A stretch of DNA of 22,705 nucleotides, from the NCBI GenBank assembly GCA_965365285.1, contig CBDUBC010000037.1:1-22705 (forward strand), in the 5' to 3' direction. Below, piece after piece: positions 7,438 through 16,300 of the stretch; position 1 is the stretch's first letter; each line of letters begins with the position of its first letter. Made by a program: the position numbers and the translations under genes. The notes below the pieces were generated by a model. That model had not been told where the DNA came from. It made no database searches and saw nothing but the letters and a program-made list of their open reading frames with translations. Source of the DNA: JAURDE01 sp965365285 (lineage in GTDB: Bacteria > Bdellovibrionota > Bacteriovoracia > Bacteriovoracales > Bacteriovoracaceae).

Positions 7438-10400
7438 GTGAATATGAATATGATAGTTGAATTGAAGTCTTTTTTTAGGCAAACTTTTTCTCTAGTTATG
7501 AGTGCCGCAATTTTTATAAGTTGTGTCGCTGGTGATATTGAAAAGAAAACTGCTGCCGAAGAAGCTGGTCTTGACGAGCAAGGCCTAATCGATAAAGTTA
7601 ATAAAATTAATAAAATTCAAGTTACTCACAATATCTCGGCATTCAATGTAAAGCCAAGCCCTGAGCCTTTTCAAACACCAAACGGAATTCTGAGTCCTTT
7701 TAAAAGAAATATTGTTCCATTTAACCTTTTAATCTCTGTCGATAATCCTTTAGGAGAAGATTACACTCATAAATGGTATCGAAACGGGGTGAACGTTTTT
7801 ACTGAAAGTAATCAAGTGAGTGCTTTTTTTGTCGATCCTAACAATGAAAGTTTATGGCCTCTCGGAGTCAATACAATCGTTAGCTCTATAATTGATTCTA
7901 AAGATGGAAGGCTCGTCGAGTCTGTTACTTGGAGTTTTATTTTAAGTGATTACAACGATCCAACGTTCACGTTTGTTTGTTCTCCCTCTTCTTTTGGTAG
8001 TTGTGCTCCTCTTCCACAAAAAATGACAACGATCACAAATAGTGATCGACCAACAATTCTAGCAAATATTAGTAACCCCGATAATGTAGACTACTATATA
8101 AAATGGTTTTTTAACGGTGTAGAAAAAACAGGTCCAAGCTACCCATCTCGTCCTGCCGTTAATTATTTAATTGATCCATCAGACAATATCAACTTTCCAA
8201 AAGGGAAACATACCCTCTACCTAGAAGTAAGAAGAACTCCTACGGGACCAATCTTTCTTCAGAAATCATGGGATATTGAAATCACTTATCCGCCACCAAC
8301 ACGTTTATCAGGTGCCGCAGCCATTACAACTCCGACACCGTCCTCTATTGCGGATCCCGCTGTTGCTATTATTAATCTCACTCAAGACTCAACAAACGAT
8401 CGAGTATTTACAGACTCGACTTTATATCATGCAACTTCAGGGAATTCTCTTGATGAAAATGCAAATGAAAGCAGTCGCTTTGGATTTACCAAGGCACCAA
8501 CTCTAAGCCCAGATACGACGAGAGGTGAACCTATCCACGATTTCTGTGTTTACGTTGAAGATGGCACTGGACTTTCCGCTGCGGAGGGAATTTATATTGT
8601 CTTCTTTGATGAAAACGGAAATACCATAACGGCCGATGGTTCGGTTAATCGTTTAACTTTTAAGGGTGGACCAAATCCAGACCCTGTTTGTCTAAGCGGT
8701 TATGGAGCTCTTTCAGGCAATGGGAATTCAGGGTACTCTAAATCTCTTAATCCAATTGATAGTCTTGTACCGGCAACGAACAAAGAGATTTGGGCAAGAG
8801 TTATTGATGGACTAAGCGGACAAATAGTGGGGGAAGTCCATTGGGATAATATTACGATTATGCCGGCAAATACGAGTCCTATTATTGCAAGAGATGAGAG
8901 TGGAATCTATGTAGACAATAATCAAGCGGGGATCTTTCAAGGTGGGGGAACCGATGCGGAGTTTGCTCTATCTATTGTTGATAAAGATAGCTCAGAGACA
9001 CCAGGATTAAATCTAACGGATTACGCTATTAATTTTAGTATTTGTACTCCTGATAAAGATTGTTCAATATCTGGAAATTTTAGTCCTATCGATGGTGCGA
9101 ACCCGTGGTGGCTTTTAGCTGATGTTCCAAGCCCAGATTGTACACACACAGCCGTTCAGGCCATTTCTGGAAAAAATATTTGTAAGTTAAGATTTCCATC
9201 CTATCATGATCTTGATAGCAATGGCTCAACGACGCCAGCGCCAGCAGGTCTTTATATGATAAAGGCAACCATTACTGACACGCAGACAAATGGTGTAGAT
9301 GGCCCACCAAGAACTTCTAATGAAGTCATGTGGACGATTAATGTAGGGGAAACTAACACAGCACCTACACTAGATCCTATTCCACCAAATCTGTCTGCAG
9401 GGCAAACTCAGGCAGGAATGGATGTCAATTCTCAGAGTTATATTTACAACATTATTGATGATACCGTTGCAGTCGCCGAGGCCACAGAAGGGGACACTGT
9501 TGTAATCAATCTTTTTATTAAAGATCCTGAAAGAGATAGCTTTCGAGTAGAAGTTTCTTATCGAGGGTACACAAATGGAGTCCAAAACTCGACTTTTACA
9601 GCTGTGCCTGAGCTTACTCAAAATAATGTACCACACCCCGGGACAAGGGTTGTTTACAATCAATCTTGGCAGATACCTCAAGAAGTTATTCAAGGCTCAC
9701 CCGGTGACAATGTAGCGGAAAATGTAACCATTCGAGTAACGATTACTGATCTACCAGGTATAGGTGTTAACTCACTTACCTTAACTCAAGATTTTAATAT
9801 GAGGGTATCCAACAATAACCCTGCTCCCTCAATTAGTTCTATTGGTCTGGATCCTGTTGAGACAACGGATCACCGAGTCTTTGAGGGAAGATTATTTACT
9901 CTTTATCCTGGGGATATTATTGATTCATCTCCTTCAGGAAGTGACGGTACGAATATCACATTTAAATGGCAAACCTATACTCAAACAACGACTAATGATT
10001 GTAGCGCTTTAAGCAATAGCGATTGGATTGATGTTGAAGGTGCAGTCGGAAGTTTTTCTAATGCAATTACAAGTGAGCAACCAACTAATCTGAGATGGAC
10101 ACCTCCATCCTCACTCTTTGGACCAAATACGGTTAATCCTTTTGATGGAAGTAATCTATTTGATCCCGCCAACAATAAGTTGTGTTTTCGAGTTTGTGTC
10201 GGAGATGATGGGATTGGTAATAACGTTGACGATTGTACTATTAATAGAGTTTGGGGTGGATCTCAAGGTTATGGAATCGTACGTTTCATGAACAGAGTTG
10301 AAAATGAAATCCCAAACATGGCCGCAACTCCAGGAGCGAGTCATGATCTCTGGGTGGATGATTCAACGATATCGGATCTTTCTACACAGGATATGGATGT

Positions 10401-12225
10401 TTGGAGCGTTCACAGCGAGGGAACTAATCTTTATATTCAAAAACTTAATGTAGATGATAAAGGAATTATTACAGAGCAGTTTAAAACTCCAGCGATTCCT
10501 TCAGATGCTGTCGATACAGCTTGTACTGCTCCGGTGACTCCTTCCGCCTCAGAGGTACCAATTGATGTTTCTATTACAGGAAACGATAGTCATATCTTTG
10601 TCGGATACAGAATTGTTGAAGTGGATACGATTCCCACGGGTGCTCCTCTCATGAGGATAATAAGATTAACGAAAGCAAACATAGTTACGGATCTGACTTG
10701 TTTAAAATTAGATATTGTAGCCTCTAAAATGGGTAGGATTTCAGCATCTGAAGATGCATGGTATCTTCCTTTTTTAGAGACAGTCAATGATAACAAAGTC
10801 GCTGTAGCTTTTGGTAGAGAGTCCGACGATACATTGTTAGCGACTCAGGCCTCAATCGGTGTAGATGGAAACTATGTCCGTCTTTCAACAAACCTTAAGG
10901 CGATTCGAGTAAGAAACGTTATTGATGAGTACAATACCATTAAAAGATTAAACCTTGCCATCCAGTTTGAAAATGGAAAGATTGGGCTTTATGGACATGA
11001 GATTCGAACGGGAACAGATTTAAATGACTGGGATACTGATGGAATCAATGACAACGATCCACGACCTCTTCAAGGTGGAAATGATGTTATTCCTGATAGT
11101 GACAATACCTTACTTGACCCAATCGATCAGTATGAAATAGGGATAGCAACCCCAACGCTTAGACTAAGTAAGGAACTGTCAACTCTTACCTTAAATTACA
11201 CAGGTATCAACAGTGTCGTTACAGAGCTTAAAAATATCGTTATTTCTGATATTGAAGGAGCTGATTATGATGCTGGAGATTGGCAAGTAAGTTCTATGGT
11301 TGGATGTAAAAATAATTTTTCTACCCAGACATTAGCTGCGGTTGGAGCGGGTGACTTTGGTGCTCAAACCGATACTGCTTGTGCTCTGGTTCTCACCTAT
11401 GTTGGCCCAAGAGATCTTAATGGAATTAGTAAAATTACAGCAGACTTTAAAGCAGGCGTTGAAGCTACTCGGATGGATAATGTTTTCTTAGCCTTTTCAG
11501 ACGGAAGCAATGAAACGATTGTCATCTCTCAAGCCTATCAAGATGCTGGTACCGTCGTGGACGTTACCGATACTGAGTTTTGGGGAGAGGCCTACAACCC
11601 TTATCTGTATGTCGTGGGGATTAGCCCAAGCAGTGGAAGTTTGGGTGAGTTGATGATGACAAGAAGAATCACAGAGGAGTCCAATTATCTTCATGACGAT
11701 CTTTCAGGAATTAGTGCAGGAGGATTAGTTTCCCTCTACGCGCAAAATAGTTCAAATGATTCCGACCTCAAAGATGTGAAGGCGCTAAGTATAGCGGCCT
11801 CGGATAATTTTAAATCAGCAATTATTGGTGTTGTAAATGATAGTAATGAAATTAAGGTGATTCATGTCGGCTGTGAAAATACCAGTGATACGGAATGTAT
11901 CGATGCAGATGGTGATGATCGAATTTCAAGATCACTAAATAGCACTGGAATACCTATTACTAATATTACAAACGATTCTTTTAGAATGTCGACCTTTTTA
12001 CCGTCCATCGTTCATGGAACAGATGGAAGTATTAATAATCAATCTAAGATGGACACTGTTTGGATACAGTACGTAGATCTCTCTAATAAGGTCTATAGTA
12101 TTTCGGCCGGAGTGGAAGCGATTGATTATGACTTTCCTAAATCACCTTCTATTCCCAATTCCGCTGTTGGTTATCCGATCCTCTGTCGATCAGGAGCAAC
12201 CAATGGTTGTATTCTGGGAGACTAG
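7438..12225 (+). CDS. Giant surface lipoprotein with Ig-like beta-sandwich repeats
   Basis: The 1595-residue product begins with a lipoprotein signal; counting from the GTG at 7438 the lipidated residue is Cys29 in 'AIFISC'. ATGs at 7444 and 7450 are equally possible starts. The body is a chain of beta-sandwich-like segments with Ig/cadherin-type features: 'HKWYRNGVNVF' and 'IKWFFNGVEKTG' resemble PKD/Ig strands, and the interdomain linker 'NTAPTLDPIPP' is typical of such proteins. An Asp-rich 'DWDTDGINDNDP' (about 1197-1208) resembles thrombospondin type-3 calcium loops. The C-terminal third has repeated strand pairs ('NLYIQKLN', 'HIFVGYRIV', 'NKVAVAFGRE', 'GKIGLYGHEI') that could be a beta-propeller. 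It probably acts as an outer-membrane-anchored adhesin or scaffold. The stop shares CTAG with the convergent gene. No enzyme motif was seen. Confidence 0.75.
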   Translation: MNMNMIVELKSFFRQTFSLVMSAAIFISCVAGDIEKKTAAEEAGLDEQGLIDKVNKINKIQVTHNISAFNVKPSPEPFQTPNGILSPFKRNIVPFNLLISVDNPLGEDYTHKWYRNGVNVFTESNQVSAFFVDPNNESLWPLGVNTIVSSIIDSKDGRLVESVTWSFILSDYNDPTFTFVCSPSSFGSCAPLPQKMTTITNSDRPTILANISNPDNVDYYIKWFFNGVEKTGPSYPSRPAVNYLIDPSDNINFPKGKHTLYLEVRRTPTGPIFLQKSWDIEITYPPPTRLSGAAAITTPTPSSIADPAVAIINLTQDSTNDRVFTDSTLYHATSGNSLDENANESSRFGFTKAPTLSPDTTRGEPIHDFCVYVEDGTGLSAAEGIYIVFFDENGNTITADGSVNRLTFKGGPNPDPVCLSGYGALSGNGNSGYSKSLNPIDSLVPATNKEIWARVIDGLSGQIVGEVHWDNITIMPANTSPIIARDESGIYVDNNQAGIFQGGGTDAEFALSIVDKDSSETPGLNLTDYAINFSICTPDKDCSISGNFSPIDGANPWWLLADVPSPDCTHTAVQAISGKNICKLRFPSYHDLDSNGSTTPAPAGLYMIKATITDTQTNGVDGPPRTSNEVMWTINVGETNTAPTLDPIPPNLSAGQTQAGMDVNSQSYIYNIIDDTVAVAEATEGDTVVINLFIKDPERDSFRVEVSYRGYTNGVQNSTFTAVPELTQNNVPHPGTRVVYNQSWQIPQEVIQGSPGDNVAENVTIRVTITDLPGIGVNSLTLTQDFNMRVSNNNPAPSISSIGLDPVETTDHRVFEGRLFTLYPGDIIDSSPSGSDGTNITFKWQTYTQTTTNDCSALSNSDWIDVEGAVGSFSNAITSEQPTNLRWTPPSSLFGPNTVNPFDGSNLFDPANNKLCFRVCVGDDGIGNNVDDCTINRVWGGSQGYGIVRFMNRVENEIPNMAATPGASHDLWVDDSTISDLSTQDMDVWSVHSEGTNLYIQKLNVDDKGIITEQFKTPAIPSDAVDTACTAPVTPSASEVPIDVSITGNDSHIFVGYRIVEVDTIPTGAPLMRIIRLTKANIVTDLTCLKLDIVASKMGRISASEDAWYLPFLETVNDNKVAVAFGRESDDTLLATQASIGVDGNYVRLSTNLKAIRVRNVIDEYNTIKRLNLAIQFENGKIGLYGHEIRTGTDLNDWDTDGINDNDPRPLQGGNDVIPDSDNTLLDPIDQYEIGIATPTLRLSKELSTLTLNYTGINSVVTELKNIVISDIEGADYDAGDWQVSSMVGCKNNFSTQTLAAVGAGDFGAQTDTACALVLTYVGPRDLNGISKITADFKAGVEATRMDNVFLAFSDGSNETIVISQAYQDAGTVVDVTDTEFWGEAYNPYLYVVGISPSSGSLGELMMTRRITEESNYLHDDLSGISAGGLVSLYAQNSSNDSDLKDVKALSIAASDNFKSAIIGVVNDSNEIKVIHVGCENTSDTECIDADGDDRISRSLNSTGIPITNITNDSFRMSTFLPSIVHGTDGSINNQSKMDTVWIQYVDLSNKVYSISAGVEAIDYDFPKSPSIPNSAVGYPILCRSGATNGCILGD

Positions 12226-13076
12226 AGTTCCATTCCTAAATAAACAGCGTAGTTATAGTAGGTCGTTGTTCGTAGGCCTTTAATTGAACTGTATTGGTAG
12301 GCACCATTGAGAAAAAATTCTTCACTAAAATTCCATCGAAGTTTAGCAATGGCCTTAAAAGAATTAAGATTTTGTTCGAGTTCGTTTTTATTACTGGTGG
12401 CCTCACCCAGTAAAGAGACACCGGCCATAAAGGTCCAGATAGCTTGTGAGTCAAATAGACTCATATGATAGCGCGCCCCAAGAAGAGCATTATAAAATAA
12501 TCCTTTGGTTCCACTGATTTGGTCAAAGACATTAACCGTAGAGAGATCCAATTCCTTATCCGCACTTACATAGGAAATCTCTTCACGCTCAGCTCCTATG
12601 ATGGGTTTAATATCTCGATCCCAACTTTCATGGATGAGAAATCCTCCCATGGAAATCGTATTTTGAGTTTTATAGGTTCGTGAAGTTTGAGTGAATTCTG
12701 CATCACCATAGATGGCAAGCTTACCGTAGGCATAGACATCAAAGTCTTCATCAAATTTTTTAGAAAATTCTAGAAGAGCTGCTGTTCCTAGCATTCGTCC
12801 TTCAATTTCGGTTTGTCCATCAAGATCCTCATTAAAAGAGGTGTTTTCAAGTCCTAGCGAGAGATCAAGCCTATAGTCTTTCTTTTTTCCCTTGAGTCTT
12901 TCAAGTTTTTTTTCTTTAGAAGGACTCTTTTGATCGAGCATTTGATCGATTTCATCCTCTAAGGCCAGCTCGTTTGGCTCCTGAGGGATTGGGATAGATT
13001 TTTTACCATCCTTGGCAGAAGGAATGGAGCATGAAGAGACAATTAAAAGAACAAGCGGGAATAATAATTTATTCAT
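12222..13076 (-). CDS. Outer-membrane barrel-like lipoprotein
   Basis: The signal ends 'IVSSC' (Cys16, Ser at +2). A charged Lys/Glu-rich linker (about residues 20-65, 'SPSKEKKLERLKGKKKDYR') may span the periplasm. From about residue 66 the chain alternates as beta strands ('DYRLDLSLGLENTSF', 'DVYAYGKLAIYG', 'FYNALLGARYHMSLF', 'FFLNGAYQYSSIKGL') and ends 'YAVYLGMEL'. It thus resembles an 8-10-strand barrel with an N-terminal lipid anchor. It lies between the two giant surface proteins, convergent with one and divergent from the other, so it may help display or anchor them (inferred from position only). I do not recognise a family. Confidence 0.65.
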   Translation of the reverse strand: MNKLLFPLVLLIVSSCSIPSAKDGKKSIPIPQEPNELALEDEIDQMLDQKSPSKEKKLERLKGKKKDYRLDLSLGLENTSFNEDLDGQTEIEGRMLGTAALLEFSKKFDEDFDVYAYGKLAIYGDAEFTQTSRTYKTQNTISMGGFLIHESWDRDIKPIIGAEREEISYVSADKELDLSTVNVFDQISGTKGLFYNALLGARYHMSLFDSQAIWTFMAGVSLLGEATSNKNELEQNLNSFKAIAKLRWNFSEEFFLNGAYQYSSIKGLRTTTYYNYAVYLGMEL

Positions 13077-13148
13077 ATCTCTATTCTAATAAAAACGTTT
13101 ATTTTTGGTAACTTGGCCACTCTTTCCGGAGTGAGTTTGTCTGACACT

Positions 13149-13163
13149 CAATAAAATTTATTG
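13149..13163. repeat. Perfect 7-1-7 inverted repeat in the fibre promoter region
   Basis: CAATAAA-A-TTTATTG is perfectly symmetric around one base. It lies in the 275-base region between the barrel lipoprotein and the fibre gene. It differs in sequence from the 7-1-7 repeat at 7325 but has the same geometry and a similar setting. It is AT-rich, so chance is a serious alternative. A separate weaker hairpin, CACTC-6-GAGTG, lies at 13118-13133. Confidence 0.25.
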
Positions 13164-13275
13164 GGAGCTGCCAATAGGGAATGGCGTATTTTAAAAAAGT
13201 GTTTTTCTCTGCTTTTCCGACTGAAAATTAATTACAGTCCTAAGTATAGAATAATCCCTATCTCCTTAATTTTCC

Positions 13276-13303
13276 TAAAGAAGACCCCATAAAATCCCGA
13301 AAC
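13276..13303 (+). promoter_or_regulatory. Possible sigma-28-like promoter of the fibre gene
   Basis: TAAAGAAG (13276-13283), a 12-base spacer and CCCGAAAC (13296-13303) partly match sigma-28 (TAAAG and CCGA-A conserved, spacing one base long). A start near 13310 would give a ~40-base leader to the ATG at 13352. A TATAGAAT box at 13245-13252 with a poor -35 is a sigma-70 alternative. Confidence 0.3.
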
Positions 13304-13351
13304 TTAAAAGTAAAATATTTATAAGTGAATACTGTTTTATTAGGCCAATTG

Positions 13352-16300
13352 ATGAAGCTAACTTTTTTAATACCAGTTCTTTTATTTGTTGCAGGTTGTT
13401 TACCCAACCCAAGCAATCGAGGCGCTATTAAAATTGGAAGTGAGGCCAATGTTGGTATTGAGAATTCAAATTTTGTTCCTGTAGATACTTCTATTAAAAT
13501 TGATCGAGTTCAAATTTATAATAATCAGCTTTATATTACTGGTGAAAATCTTGATCGAGTAAAAACACTTCAGGTTAACGGTCCAGGGCTTGATGATCGA
13601 ATGATCATTGAGAGTCAGCAAGCAAGACAAATTATAGCAAATGCTTCTAAGCAAATTTCATTTCTTATCAGTGAAACATTTAATTTAATTCTAAATACTG
13701 CTAACGCTTCCGCAACCTTCCAAATTCTTTTTGATTTTGTGGATAAAAGCATTACTGCAGTCAAGCTTAATAATATGGGTGCTAACGATGGAGATGTTCT
13801 CCGATGGAATGCTACTCAGGATACCTGGGAGCCGGCAGATTTAAACAACCTTAGTTACGGTGGAACATGGGATGCAACGGACGGAGGAATCCTTCCAGGG
13901 AAAATCGATTTCATGAATATTATTAATCCTCCTAATGGAACGTACTATGTAGTTAACGTGGCCGGTAGCTTTAATCTTGGAGGTATCACTGATTGGAAAG
14001 TAGGCGACTGGGCCATTTACCGAGATGATTGCTGTTGGGATCAAATTGTTAATAGCAATGAAGTAACTAGCGTATTTGGAAAGAAAGGAGTTGTCACTTT
14101 TGGTATTGATGAACTTGATGATGTAGATTCATCTTCTTCGGCCCCTGCGGCGGCTGATTATACCGCTCTTGTTAATGACAGCGGAACTTGGAAAAGTGCT
14201 TCTGTTCTGTCGGGAGCCGACGGTTCAGTTATCACGGCAAAACTAGCCGATGGATCCGTTACAAGTGCAAAACTAGCAGATGGTTCAGTTTCTAATTCAA
14301 AAATTCAAGACAATGCAATCACCTCAAATAAAATTGCTGATGGAGCAATTCAAACTCAGGACTTAGCTCCTGGATTTGGTCTTAACGCCGGTCAAGTGGC
14401 GAGTGGGTCTTGTAATGTGACCAACGCCAATTATTGTGCTCTGGCAGGTCTTTCTCTTGGTGGATCAACTCTTAATAGTGAGCTTCAAAAATATCTCAAA
14501 AGAGATGGTTCTGTTCCTATGATTGCTGATCTTGATCTAAATGGGTTTAGTCTTCTTAATGTTGGTGGTTATAGCGTTGCAGGAAATTTTCAAGTTCAAT
14601 CAACGGATACAGACATTAGTGCAGGAAATGCAGGTGGCAGCGATATTGGGGTGATCATTCAGGACGATACTTCTTCTTCGAGTTTTGGAGTTGATACAAG
14701 TGGACGAATGCTTCGATTCCAAAGAACGGCCGCTATTGGTACGGATTACGTCTACGATATTGGTTTAGACAGTGCTCATGAGTTTACAATCTTTAGAAGA
14801 GACTCTCTTGATAGTGCCTTTAAAATTGACGATTCAGGCAATATAGGAATTGGACAAGCCGATCCTCAATCTCTACTCCATCTTAAAGGCAATGCAGGTA
14901 TGGTTCGCCTTGAAGGGACGGATCATACTTTTATAGAATTGTATCCGGATGGTCCGGCCACGAGAAAAGGAATTTTTGGATTTAAGTTAGCAGGTGATGA
15001 TCATATTACTCTTGAAAATGAATCAGTCACTAATGGAAATATAAATCTCGTTCCTGGTCCCGATGGTGGTGTTGGGGTTAATACCTCGAGTCCTCTCCAG
15101 CTTCTTCATCTAAAGTCGAGTGAAAACAGATCGGCCCTTGTCATAGATAATGATAATGATGATGGAGACATCTATATTCATTTTAAAAACTCAGATACAG
15201 GACCAGTGGTAGATACTGGTTGGTTTATGGGACTAGATGAGGGAGATGGGAATAAATTTAAAATTATTTCAAGCAGTGGGGTATGGGACCCAACTATTGC
15301 AGATCTTACCATAGATGTCGATGGTAAAATGGGTTTAGGAATCATGAACCCAGAGTCAAAGCTTCAAATTAAGGCCGAACCCTACACACTCATAACCGAT
15401 GGTCGATCAACACTCAGTCTTCAACCAACAAATCAATTTGATGATATTGGCCTTAGTTTTCGTAATTCATCCGGCGCTAATGTCTGGTCTATTTTTAGAG
15501 ATTTTACAGGTGACAACACTTCTACCTACATAGCTGACCTTGTATTTGCTGGGGGCGATCCTGAGAATGATCCAGCTAATCTTACGGAGCGTATGAGAAT
15601 TACTCAATCTGGTCATTTAGGACTTGGGACTTCCACTCCTGTTGAACCACTTCATATTTATCAATCCGCAAACACAGGAACTGAGCTATTAATTGATAGC
15701 CCAGGAGCAGGTAGTGATCAAACATCTAGACTTAGTTTGATGACTTCTGGAGGTGATGGGACCAAAGCAATTGATGATGCTGCCACTAAAGGGTGGTCAA
15801 TGATTGCCAGAGGGGAAGCTTATGGAACTGCTAATGAACAAAATGACTTCCACATCTGGTTTAATAATCTTGGAGCTTGGAGCAATTATTTTGCAATTGA
15901 GCATGATACCGGAAATGTCGGTATTGGAACCAGGACTCCATCTGCAAAACTTGAGGTCATAGGGGCCATAATTGCAACCGATATTCAGACTACTTCAGGT
16001 GCAGCCGATTTTAGTGAAGTAAATATTTCGAATAATGTCGTAACAACCAATACTACAGTTGGCCCGGATAGAAACTTGATTCTGACCTCTAATGGAACAG
16101 GAGTGGTGAATCCAACAAAAATCGATACATCCTCAGGTGTTACTAATGTCATGACCATCTCCCATGAAAATTCAGGTGGAAATGGAGCGAATGGAATGGG
16201 TGTTTCGATGGATTTCTCAGCAGAGGATGATGCTGGAAATAATGAGAGTATTGCCATGATTGAAGCGGTTCTCACAGATGCGTCTGACGGCGCTGAATTT

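Noticed and set aside
9370..9693. 107-codon minus-strand open frame inside the giant lipoprotein gene
   Set aside because: It is antisense to a continuous 1595-codon frame and has no domain or ribosome binding site.
13118..13133. CACTC-GAGTG hairpin as a terminator or riboswitch
   Set aside because: Only five base pairs with no T-tract and no conserved riboswitch core. The position between divergent genes does not suit a terminator.
13325..13351. GTG start of the fibre gene at 13325
   Set aside because: It would put nine extra residues before an otherwise perfect lipoprotein signal, and no Shine-Dalgarno precedes it. The ATG at 13352 is preferred, although the GTG cannot be excluded.
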